Shown here piece by piece: positions 44,845-52,830 of a stretch of 64,000 nt of DNA (position 1 is the stretch's first letter; each line of letters begins with the position of its first letter). Source of the DNA: Deltaproteobacteria bacterium (lineage in GTDB: Bacteria; Myxococcota; JACPTQ01). The notes beneath the pieces were generated by a model. It made no database searches. It was not told where the DNA came from and saw only the letters and a list, made by a program, of their open reading frames with translations. Both the position numbers and the translations under genes were made by a program. The DNA lies in the NCBI GenBank assembly GCA_016192705.1, contig JACPTQ010000042.1, forward strand, positions 62,001-126,000, in the 5' to 3' direction.

Positions 44845-44915
44845 TAATCTCTAGCTTAGGGGTCCAGAACACGAATTACAAATGTTGCACGGCAGCCTGT
44901 CCTGGCGTCACCCGC

Positions 44916-44942
44916 GACGTCGCAGTGGGACGGTGCGACGTC
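44916..44942. promoter_or_regulatory. perfect 9-bp inverted repeat in a divergent promoter region
   Basis: GACGTCGCA (44916-44924) and TGCGACGTC (44934-44942) are exact complements around a 9-nt spacer. The repeat lies between the divergent RCC1 and beta-propeller genes, so an operator for a dimeric regulator is a reasonable reading; a hairpin is the alternative. Confidence 0.4.
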
Positions 44943-45056
44943 CGCCGGACGTGACCGATGCGGCCGCCCGAGAACCATTACGCACAAAACACCAAGTGAA
45001 TCGCTTCATACCATCGCGCTAACCATGGACCGCAATGTGCTTTATCAAGGCTCAAC

Positions 45057-45074
45057 GCCCTCACAAGCGAGGGC
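45057..45074 (+). promoter_or_regulatory. leader hairpin just upstream of a ribosome binding site
   Basis: GCCCTC (45057-45062) pairs with GAGGGC (45069-45074) around ACAAGC. The ribosome site GGAGGG begins a few bases later and the ATG is at 45090. It might influence translation or message stability of the propeller gene; there is no further evidence. Confidence 0.3.
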
Positions 45075-45089
45075 CATGGAGGGAATCTC

Positions 45090-46829
45090 ATGCAACGATC
45101 AACTCACATTCGAACGATTGTTCTTGCAGGCGTCGTGCTCACGGTGTCGCTTTTTGGATCGACGGCTCGCGCGCTCGATGCACCGATCGGAACGTTCGTT
45201 GCCGCGGACCCGGCGAAAAGCCCCGTGACGCGCCTCGTCCTCACGTCGGACGGCAAGAGCCACATCGAAGGAACTTATGCGTGTTCGGCGAAGACCTGCG
45301 CGGCGACAATCCACGACGGGTCTTTCGAAACCCGAGACCGAAAGCCGCCGATCCTCGTCATCGTTTCGTCCTCACACAAACGCATCGTGAGTTTGGAGTA
45401 CGAGCTCACGGGAACAACGCTCAAGCTGAGAAAATCCGGCGGAAAGGCGTGGAGCAATTTGACGCGCGCGACGGCCGGCTGGTGCTCCATCGCGACGAAC
45501 TGCGCGACACAACGACTCGCCGCTCTCGCGAACGGGAAAGAGTGGCGCTGCAACAAGAAGAACGTTTGCGAAATAGGCGACGCCCCGAAAGCGCCACGCT
45601 GGACGGGTGTTAAGACGTTTCGCACCGAGCGCGAAAACGAGGGCGCGCCAGGACTCGCGATCACGCCACAGGGTGAAGTTGTGATGGGAGGCTTCACGGT
45701 GGGCGGCCTTTTCGGGAAGTTCAAAGGGACCGTCGATATGATCCTCGCGAAGCTTGGAACTTCGGGAAACACAGTCTGGTCGACGCAGCTGGGTTCGCCG
45801 TTCGGTGAGTCGGTGAGCGCGCTCGCGGTCCTTTCAAATGGCGACATCAGCGTTGCTGGCCGAGCCGAAGGGGATTTCCTCAAGGGCACCGATGAACTCA
45901 TTCTTTACAAGAACGTTTTTATCGCGAGGCTTCGGCCGGACGGTTCGTTTGTGTGGACCAAAATTACGGGCGTCGACGGAGCGTCGAGCCATGGAGCAAC
46001 TCAGCTCGCCGTCGATTCGCGTGACAACATCTATGTCGCGTTTTCGCTCTCGCGCGTCATGGTCGAACCGTATTCCGGCGACGACATCGCGGTTCTAAAG
46101 CTCGACGGCTCGGGCGCGGTTCAGTGGACGACGGAGATGAAATCGGCTGGCGACGACTCCGTCAACGGGATGGCAGTTGCGGCCGACGGCATCGTCCTTA
46201 CCGGCCAAGCCCACGGCAGTTTTGAGGGCCAACCGATGATCAGCAAGTTGGGGGGAACGTATGCGCGCGATTGTTGGTTCGCGAAGCTGGACGCGTCTGG
46301 CAAGAAACAGCTTGTTAAACAATTTGGAACCGAGGACGTCTGTCTTGCAAACGCGGTCGCGGCGCACGCGAACGGCGACACGGTTGTTGCGGGTTATTTC
46401 AATGGAACATTCGCAAGCTCGAAGACTCAGGGAACGCATGACGCTTTCGTAACGCGGTTCGACAAGAAAGCAAACCCGCTCTGGACGAAGCGCTACGGCG
46501 CGGCTCAATACGATTCAGCGGACGGCCTCTCGGCGGCGCCGGACGGGAGCACGGTTGCGGTTGGCTATCATGTTATTCAACCGTCGAACCGGGATTCAAA
46601 CGGACACACCGTCATCTGGCTTGCGCGATTAGCGGCGAATGGCGACCAAGTGATTTACAAGGAGTTTGGGCGAAAGGGCACCTCGAACCTCGCGGAGGCC
46701 GTCGCGATCGATCGCGAGGGGAATTATGTGGTGAGCGGAACGAACGTCGGTGGCTGGTCAGCGGACCGCCCTGGAAAAGACACGGACATCGTCGTGTTTC
46801 GCGTCGACGCAACGGGCAACGTGCTGTAA
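45090..46829 (+). CDS. secreted beta-propeller-like protein
   Basis: A 579-residue protein with a cleavable signal peptide (RTIVLAGVVLTVSLFGSTARA). About residues 25-165 are an N-terminal domain with several cysteine pairs (YACSAKTC, WCSIATNC). About residues 180-579 contain repeats of about 50 residues with phrases such as MILAKLGTSGNTVWSTQLG, VFIARLRPDGSFVWTKI, AVLKLDGSGAVQWTTEM and FVTRFDKKANPLWTKRYG, the pattern of SBBP-type beta-propellers seen in secreted myxobacterial proteins. No catalytic residues are evident. It is convergent with the GT-C operon, 12 nt away. Confidence 0.75.
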   Translation: MQRSTHIRTIVLAGVVLTVSLFGSTARALDAPIGTFVAADPAKSPVTRLVLTSDGKSHIEGTYACSAKTCAATIHDGSFETRDRKPPILVIVSSSHKRIVSLEYELTGTTLKLRKSGGKAWSNLTRATAGWCSIATNCATQRLAALANGKEWRCNKKNVCEIGDAPKAPRWTGVKTFRTERENEGAPGLAITPQGEVVMGGFTVGGLFGKFKGTVDMILAKLGTSGNTVWSTQLGSPFGESVSALAVLSNGDISVAGRAEGDFLKGTDELILYKNVFIARLRPDGSFVWTKITGVDGASSHGATQLAVDSRDNIYVAFSLSRVMVEPYSGDDIAVLKLDGSGAVQWTTEMKSAGDDSVNGMAVAADGIVLTGQAHGSFEGQPMISKLGGTYARDCWFAKLDASGKKQLVKQFGTEDVCLANAVAAHANGDTVVAGYFNGTFASSKTQGTHDAFVTRFDKKANPLWTKRYGAAQYDSADGLSAAPDGSTVAVGYHVIQPSNRDSNGHTVIWLARLAANGDQVIYKEFGRKGTSNLAEAVAIDREGNYVVSGTNVGGWSADRPGKDTDIVVFRVDATGNVL

Positions 46830-46841
46830 AGGCGCCTAGGC

Positions 46842-47972
46842 TCAACCCGTCACGAAGCGCGTTGCGAGAAGGCCGAGGAGAAGGGCGGAGGCGGAGAGGG
46901 CGAAGTGTAGGGCGGTGGGGCGGGCGGTCACGCGCGCGAGGAAAAAGATTGCGGGACCGACGGTCGCGGTGATGCGAAGCGCGAGGTCGATGCGCGGAGT
47001 CGCGAGCGCGGCCATGAGGAAAACGAGGGCAAGCGCAAGATCGGCCCAAGCGCGGCGGCGAGCGAATGAAACAGAGGCTGCGACCAGGAGGGCGATCGCG
47101 CCGATGTTGAGGAGCGCGAAAACGGCGATGGGGTCTCGCTTCACAAAAGTCCAGTCGACGGCGCCAACGGCGGCAAGGAATTCGGACCACGGGACGGCGA
47201 CGAGGCGTCCCACATCAATGTGCGCACCCGCGGCATGCGCGGCGACAAGACCGAGCGGCATGGCGAGAAGCGCGAGTGCGTCGCGCCCCCATCGCATCGG
47301 GTTTCGTCCATCGCGAAGGAACGTCGCGATGACGAGGGGCGGCAGCAAGAGGACTCCATAAATGTGGCCGAAGGCGAGCGCGAAACCGAGAACCGCCGTC
47401 GCGATGGGGCGGCGCCACATGAACGCAGCACTCGTCCACAAGAAAAGCGCAAAGACGGTCGAGTCGGGGACAGGCGCCGAAAGGTAAAACGACGTTGGAA
47501 AGGCGGCGGCGATAACGGCAGCACGACGAGCAAAGGCGTCCCCGAATGGTTCGCGCGTGAGACGAACAATTCCCCAGAGGCAAAAAAGAAACGCGAGGTT
47601 TGCGACGAGAAACGCGGCGGACCAGACGCTTCCGGTGATCGCGGCCGTGACTTTGACGAGGCCAGGGAAGAGCGGAAACAGCGCGGTCTCGGGGCCCGTC
47701 GTGGAGTAGCCGGTCGTCGCGATTTTGGGCGAGAGCGCTGCGTCGCCACGACACCACGCGCTCCAGTAGCTCGCGGGGCCGAACGGAGTCGGCGTTTCGG
47801 GCGGGAGCGGCTCGCGGGCCATGAGAAAGTGGCCGATGAATGTCACCGCGAAGAGGGCGCCGCGACTGACAAGGAAAAGAATGAGTGCGTATCGAAGGTG
47901 CTGCCAACGGGGACTCGTCACGGCATCACAAGCACCACGACATCTCGAGCCCCATGTGGAGGCTGCGGTCAC
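46842..47972 (-). CDS. PIG-V-like mannosyltransferase homologue 2 (divergent)
   Basis: A 376-residue membrane protein with about ten helices, last gene of a four-gene operon. GTG 47972 overlaps the TGA of the preceding paralogue (GTGA); a second GTG about 19 codons in would give the start VTSPRWQHLRYALILF, closer to the paralogue. Helix order and phrases such as SRGALFAVTF, TALFPLFPGLVK and FGHIYGVLLLPPLVIATF match its neighbour, but the RWDSGWY motif of PIG-V proteins is changed to CRGDAAL, with only the Asp kept. Activity may therefore differ or be lost. Confidence 0.7.
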   Translation of the reverse strand: MTAASTWGSRCRGACDAVTSPRWQHLRYALILFLVSRGALFAVTFIGHFLMAREPLPPETPTPFGPASYWSAWCRGDAALSPKIATTGYSTTGPETALFPLFPGLVKVTAAITGSVWSAAFLVANLAFLFCLWGIVRLTREPFGDAFARRAAVIAAAFPTSFYLSAPVPDSTVFALFLWTSAAFMWRRPIATAVLGFALAFGHIYGVLLLPPLVIATFLRDGRNPMRWGRDALALLAMPLGLVAAHAAGAHIDVGRLVAVPWSEFLAAVGAVDWTFVKRDPIAVFALLNIGAIALLVAASVSFARRRAWADLALALVFLMAALATPRIDLALRITATVGPAIFFLARVTARPTALHFALSASALLLGLLATRFVTG

Positions 47973-49141
47973 CCGACGAATCTCCACGTCGCGAAGCCGA
48001 TCGTCACAACCGCTGCGAGAAGACTCCCCGCGATGATGAAAGACCGCGAAACGAGAGGCCGCCCTTGCGACACGAGCGCCATGACGACGAAGACCGCTGG
48101 GACGCCCAGGGCGAAACGGTTGATCGACAACGTGCGCCCCGACATGAGCGGCAGTACGACGCAGGCACCCGCGAAGAGCGCGTGCGCGATGTCGAGCCGC
48201 CGAAGCGCGTAGACCGTTGCGCCCCAAATCACGAAGACGCCGAACCAACCGAGAATGAGGCCCGTTCCCCACCACGGATCGATGGGCGACCAAGGCCACG
48301 GGCGTTTAGTCGCTTCGTCGTAAAGCGCGGCGAACGGCAGCTTCGACTCGCGCGCCCAGCCGGCTTGCGCTTTGAGCCACGCCATCGCGTCGTGGACACG
48401 CGGCTCCTTCGCGAGCATCCACATAAACGCGAGGAGACCGCCCGCGATGAGGAAGAGCCAAAGGAAACGCACGCTAAGGCGCGATGGGCGCCAGCCGACA
48501 CGATGCACGGCGCCGATGAGGAGCGCGGGGAGAAGCAAGATGCCCGTTGCGCGCGTGAAGGCGGCGAGAGCGCCGAAGAGCGCAGCGGGAAGAAAGCGGT
48601 CGCGCTCGTAGTAGTAAAAGGCGCCGGCGACGGCCATGAAGAAAAGGCCTTCGCTGTAGTAGCACGAAAAAAGAAACGTCATCGGAAACGTGAGCGTAAA
48701 GATGACCGCGCGTTCAGCGCCGTCGTCGTCGAGGTAGCGGCGCGCGATGCCGTACAGAAAAAAGAGGCCGATGAGGAGGCACACGTTCGACACGATGAGC
48801 CCGGCGGTCCAATGATCGCCGACGATTTTTCCGAGGAGGCGCGCGGCGTACGGGAAGCCTGGGAAAAACGCGGTCGCGTTTTGGTGGCCTTCGATGTAGT
48901 AGCCGCGCTCGGCGATGCGCTTGTACCAACCAGAATCCCAGCGCGCGAACGAATTCCAAAAGTGGCGAGGCGGATCTTGAAAGGCGCTGTAGTCTTTGTG
49001 TGGGTTTGGGTGTTCGCGAAAAAGGTTTAGGCCGACCATGTCGACCGCGAAGAGCGCGCCGCGCCACAAGAGAAAAGCGATGAGCACGAAACGGGCAGGG
49101 CGCGAAATTGAGAAGGGGAGCGGGAATCGGAAGCGCTTCAC
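47969..49141 (-). CDS. PIG-V-like mannosyltransferase homologue 1 (GT-C fold)
   Basis: A 390-residue polytopic protein. The first periplasmic loop carries ARWDSGWYKRIAERGY with the acidic residue expected in GT-C enzymes, followed by ATAFFPGFPYAARLLG and helices with YSEGLFFMAVAGAFYYYERDR and AFTRATGILLLPALL. This matches the PIG-V/GT76-like mannosyltransferases, which use a lipid-linked sugar donor. The start is GTG 49141 with GAGGA upstream. The next gene is a paralogue coupled by GTGA; upstream are a membrane-anchored protein and another GT-C-like protein, so the operon probably builds a cell-surface glycan. Confidence 0.82.
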   Translation of the reverse strand: MKRFRFPLPFSISRPARFVLIAFLLWRGALFAVDMVGLNLFREHPNPHKDYSAFQDPPRHFWNSFARWDSGWYKRIAERGYYIEGHQNATAFFPGFPYAARLLGKIVGDHWTAGLIVSNVCLLIGLFFLYGIARRYLDDDGAERAVIFTLTFPMTFLFSCYYSEGLFFMAVAGAFYYYERDRFLPAALFGALAAFTRATGILLLPALLIGAVHRVGWRPSRLSVRFLWLFLIAGGLLAFMWMLAKEPRVHDAMAWLKAQAGWARESKLPFAALYDEATKRPWPWSPIDPWWGTGLILGWFGVFVIWGATVYALRRLDIAHALFAGACVVLPLMSGRTLSINRFALGVPAVFVVMALVSQGRPLVSRSFIIAGSLLAAVVTIGFATWRFVG

Positions 49142-49181
49142 CCCGAGCTGTCCTCACTCGTCGTTGTGCGTTGGTCGCGCG

Positions 49182-50258
49182 TCAAAGCGTTCCGCCCGTG
49201 AAACAGAGGTGGTACCGACCGGGGGTCGACACCGTAAACGTAATGGCGAGTGTCGATTCGGCGCTTGGCTGCGCCGTCGAAAGCGACATTCGTTGCCACC
49301 CGGGACTTCGCGTGTGGTCGTACGAACCGAGCGGCTGCGGGCCACGGAACACCGAGACGCGAATCGGCGCGACGGCACCCGCGCTGTCGGCGAGCGCAGT
49401 CCAGAGCGAGAGCTCGCGCGCGAATGGGAAGTTTGGGTATTCGACGCGAAGCTCGCCCGACGGATCGGGATGCGCGTGAACGCACGGAAAGTTCCGACCC
49501 TGAACCGGGAGAAGCCGTGGGCCAACGACGACCCAGCCTGGTGCGTTTGGGCAAACCAAGGGGCCGTTCGGTTGTTGCCGCGCGCACGGCGATTGCGCAC
49601 CCGGTTGCCCGAACGACGCACTGACGCCGCCCGAAAGTTTAAGGAGAGATGCGCGCACGTTTGCCTGCAACGCAACGGAAGTCTTTCCGAAGCGCGTGTT
49701 GTGCGTAACAGGGCCAAGTCCGGGGAAGCCGTCGGCACCAAACACGGGTCCTTGAATTTCTTCGGTTTCGACCAGGAATACACGCGTAAACCCAGACAGG
49801 TCGGGGATTTGCGGAGGCAGCGCGACGAAGGGCATTCCGTGGAAGGCGTCGGCGGCCGTTGGAGGCGTCGCGCGATTTACGAGGACAACGTCGCCCTTTT
49901 GAAGCTTCGAGCGAACGTCAGACGCGGCCGCGGAGAGCCCCGAGGGCAGCGCGCGAATCTTTGTGATGACGCCGGCACTGAGAACGACAACGGGAATTAG
50001 GAAGAGCGCGGCCTCGATGGCGAGCACAGCGGGCTTTCGTGAACGAAAAAGCGGCGCGGGGGGAGGAGCGGTATCGGGAGCCGGAGCGGGTGCGGGCGCA
50101 GGTGCGGGCTCGGATGCGATTGCGGGCGCGGTATCGGGAGCGGATTCGGAGGCGGTATCGGAAGCCGGAAGCCCGGCGTCGGCAGCCGGTGTCGCGGGTG
50201 CGGGCTCGGGAGCTGAAGTTAACTCGCCGTCCTTTGGTCTGTCGTCGTCAGCCGTCAT
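49182..50258 (-). CDS. membrane-anchored periplasmic protein of unknown function
   Basis: A 358-residue protein. Residues 1-70 are a disordered Ala/Pro/Asp/Glu-rich cytoplasmic stretch (DTAPAIASEPAPAPAP). One membrane helix (AVLAIEAALFLIPVVVLSAGV, about 77-98) leads to a periplasmic domain of about 255 residues with cysteines in SPCARQQ, LVCPNAP, FPCVHAH and LCFTGG; the end resembles a beta-sandwich carbohydrate-binding module. ATG 50258 overlaps the stop of the GT-C-like gene upstream (ATGA). A sensor or scaffold role in glycan assembly would fit but is guesswork. Confidence 0.6.
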   Translation of the reverse strand: MTADDDRPKDGELTSAPEPAPATPAADAGLPASDTASESAPDTAPAIASEPAPAPAPAPAPDTAPPPAPLFRSRKPAVLAIEAALFLIPVVVLSAGVITKIRALPSGLSAAASDVRSKLQKGDVVLVNRATPPTAADAFHGMPFVALPPQIPDLSGFTRVFLVETEEIQGPVFGADGFPGLGPVTHNTRFGKTSVALQANVRASLLKLSGGVSASFGQPGAQSPCARQQPNGPLVCPNAPGWVVVGPRLLPVQGRNFPCVHAHPDPSGELRVEYPNFPFARELSLWTALADSAGAVAPIRVSVFRGPQPLGSYDHTRSPGWQRMSLSTAQPSAESTLAITFTVSTPGRYHLCFTGGTL

Positions 50259-51895
50259 GGCACCTTCCGATACGCTGCGAGCGCTTCATTCACAAGTCCA
50301 CCCGCGGCCGCCGCATTCCCGCTTTTTATCTGCGCAACCGGCCCACCCGGAGCGCCCTCCGACTTTGGTCGCGGTGTGTAATCCGCTCTATACCGCGCCG
50401 ACTCAACGCGCGAAAGCTGATCCGTCGCCTGTGGTTTCGCCGCCAACACGTACAAAAACCCCAACGCCGCAATCAGCGCTGCGCCAAATCGAACCATTCG
50501 AAACTCGCTCACGTCGCCGATCCGACGAAGCACGATGGCGATCAGCGCGGCAAACGGAATCGCCGACGCCATCCCTTCGAGCCCAAACCACATCCCGGGG
50601 TTTGTGGGAACAAGGCCGTCGCGCCAAAAATCGAGCGCGAAGTCGCGATAAGGATTTGCGATGCGCGGTTCGAAATACGGATATGGGATCGACGCAAACT
50701 GCACAAGCACGACCGACGAAATCGCCGCCGCAAGAAACCAAACGGACGGGAAGCGGAATCGCATCGACGAAAGCGCGTTCGCGAAACAGGCGACTGGAAC
50801 GAGCAAAAAGGGAATCACGGGCGTGAAGTGACGCGGGCCGGTCGAATCGCCGCCCACCCAATACCCGAATGACGAGACGAAATAAACGTAGGCGGCCGTC
50901 GCGGCGAGGCACGTCCAAAAGACGGCGCGCGCGCCCGCTTTGCGTGCGAGACTCCAAAACCCTGGAATCGCGAACGCGAGAAATGGCGACAACACAAAGA
51001 GGCCGCGGTTCAAGGAGAAAAAATTTCCCGCGAAGGCGTCCCACGTCGGAGTCGTCACACCGAAGAGGCCCTTCGCGTGAATCGCGGCGAACGACGACGC
51101 GAGGTGCGAGTAGCCGGTTTTGAAAGGGCTGCCAAAAGCGGTCGCGTTGTAATAGAGCGTGAGTCCCACTGGGATTGCTGCTCCAGCGACGACGAGTGCA
51201 ATGCGCGTCCATGGGCGAACCGTCAAAAGCGCGTACGCGCCGATGACAACGAGAAGAAAGAGGACGGGGTATTCGACGGCGAACGACATCCCGAGTGCAA
51301 AGCCAGCGATGAGCGCGCGAGTCACCGACATCATCGTGCCCGCGCGGCGTGCCGATTCAATGAGCGCGAATCCGCCGAAGACGAGAACAGCGGCGTGCTG
51401 ATGGCTAAAGAGGAGGGGGGCGTACGTGAATGCGATGGTGCCGAAGGCGTACGCGAGGACAACGGCCGCTCGAATTCGCGCTTCTGGCGCGTAGGGGCGC
51501 AAAAACAGAAACAGGGTGGCAACGAAGAGTGCGTTGAGCGCGAGAAACGGCAGACGCGTGATGAAGTGAACAGCACGAAGCGAAAGCTCGGCGCCAAAAA
51601 CAGACGCGATCCCTTTTGCGGCAAGATAAAACGGGACCGCGAGGAACGCGACGCCTGGCGCCTTGTCGCTGTAACTTTTTCCGTTTACCACCGAGCGGTC
51701 CCAGACAGGCCCGTACTTCCGAAACGGTGTGTCGATCGACAGCGTCCGCTCATCGACGATCGACATCGCCAGGTAAACGCGCGCCGTCTCGTTGGGGTTG
51801 GGAATCCCGTTTTGCTGGTGAAAGAAATACGCCGTCGCCGCAAACGTGAGAAGCCCAAGCGAAATGGCCGTGCCGCGCTCTGACGCCTCGATCAT
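50255..51895 (-). CDS. polytopic GT-C-type glycosyltransferase-like membrane protein
   Basis: A 546-residue protein from ATG 51895 (a start at 51931 is also open). Early phrases NPNETARVYLAMSIVDERT and GKSYSDKAPGVAFLAVPFYL are typical of a family of predicted glycosyltransferases with the acidic residue in the first loop. Ten to twelve helices follow, with a loop SSFGYWVGGDSTGPRHFTP. It leads an operon of four membrane proteins at 46842-51895, all with 4-nt overlaps or short gaps. Sugar and acceptor are unknown. Confidence 0.7.
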   Translation of the reverse strand: MIEASERGTAISLGLLTFAATAYFFHQQNGIPNPNETARVYLAMSIVDERTLSIDTPFRKYGPVWDRSVVNGKSYSDKAPGVAFLAVPFYLAAKGIASVFGAELSLRAVHFITRLPFLALNALFVATLFLFLRPYAPEARIRAAVVLAYAFGTIAFTYAPLLFSHQHAAVLVFGGFALIESARRAGTMMSVTRALIAGFALGMSFAVEYPVLFLLVVIGAYALLTVRPWTRIALVVAGAAIPVGLTLYYNATAFGSPFKTGYSHLASSFAAIHAKGLFGVTTPTWDAFAGNFFSLNRGLFVLSPFLAFAIPGFWSLARKAGARAVFWTCLAATAAYVYFVSSFGYWVGGDSTGPRHFTPVIPFLLVPVACFANALSSMRFRFPSVWFLAAAISSVVLVQFASIPYPYFEPRIANPYRDFALDFWRDGLVPTNPGMWFGLEGMASAIPFAALIAIVLRRIGDVSEFRMVRFGAALIAALGFLYVLAAKPQATDQLSRVESARYRADYTPRPKSEGAPGGPVAQIKSGNAAAAGGLVNEALAAYRKVP

Positions 51896-51963
51896 CGCCG
51901 CGACAATAGTTGACGCGTGGCGAGCGCGCAAACGAAGCTGTCGGTTGAACAGCGAGGTTTCCG

Positions 51964-52830
51964 ATGAACGACATCAAACACCACACCGTCCAAATAAATG
52001 GAATCTCTTTCCACGTTGCTGAAAAAGGAGAGGGGCCGCTCGCCCTCATGCTGCACGGGTTTCCCGAGTGTTGGTACTCGTGGCGATTTCAAATCGACGC
52101 GCTTGCTGCGGCTGGGTTTCGCGCTGTTGCGCCCGACCTCCGCGGGTACGGCCAAACCGACGCACCGCCGACCGGCTACGACTTGCGAACGCTGGTCGCC
52201 GATGTTCGCGCGCTTGCAGCCGAGCTCGGTGAAGAACGGCCGCACATCATCGGCCACGATTGGGGCGGCCTTATCGCGTGGTCGTATGCGCAGTCACACC
52301 CCGACGCTCTCGCGACGCTCACGGTCATGGACGCGCCGCACCCACGCGCCATTGCGTCACCCAAAGGCCTCTTAAACCCGCGGCAGCTCGCGCGCTCGTG
52401 GTACATCTTTTGGTTTCAGGTCCCGTACTTCCCAGAGCGAAAAATCGTTCGGCACGCGCGCGGCTACGCGAAGGCGGCGATACGCGGAACCGCGACCCGC
52501 AAAGAGAATTTCACCGACGCCGACATGGCGGTTTACGCTGAGTTGCTGAGCGCGAACGTTTCACAAAAACTCGCGTATTACCGGCAACTCTTTCGCCAAT
52601 TCCCAACCGTCGCCCGCGACGCGCGTCGACCCATCACGGCTCCGACGCTCGTCCTTTGGGGCGAAAACGACCCGTTCGTTGGCGCGCACTTCACGCGCGG
52701 GCTCGATGCGCTCGGCGTTTGCAACTTACGCGGCGCTCACGTCATCCCGAACGCCGCGCACTGGCTGCAACAAGAAGCGCCCGACGAAGTGAATGGTTAC
52801 CTCGTCGAGCACCTCACACGACGATGTTGA
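51964..52830 (+). CDS. alpha/beta hydrolase, epoxide hydrolase-like
   Basis: A 288-residue enzyme. The oxyanion motif HGFPECWYSW (about 31) and nucleophile elbow GHDWGG (Asp at about 99) are those of epoxide hydrolases and haloalkane dehalogenases; the HGxP form favours the former. The acid is likely Asp in WGENDPF (about 235) and the base His in NAAHWLQQE (about 264). A helical lid lies between about 135 and 210. It is a cytoplasmic enzyme with no export signal. Its end overlaps the convergent leuS end by 17 bp. Confidence 0.88.
   Translation: MNDIKHHTVQINGISFHVAEKGEGPLALMLHGFPECWYSWRFQIDALAAAGFRAVAPDLRGYGQTDAPPTGYDLRTLVADVRALAAELGEERPHIIGHDWGGLIAWSYAQSHPDALATLTVMDAPHPRAIASPKGLLNPRQLARSWYIFWFQVPYFPERKIVRHARGYAKAAIRGTATRKENFTDADMAVYAELLSANVSQKLAYYRQLFRQFPTVARDARRPITAPTLVLWGENDPFVGAHFTRGLDALGVCNLRGAHVIPNAAHWLQQEAPDEVNGYLVEHLTRRC

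Noticed and set aside
50040-50200. Possible minisatellite in the membrane-anchored protein gene
   Set aside because: The GCGGGNGC-type units code an Ala/Pro stretch and are too irregular to define a repeat unit; described as low-complexity coding sequence instead.
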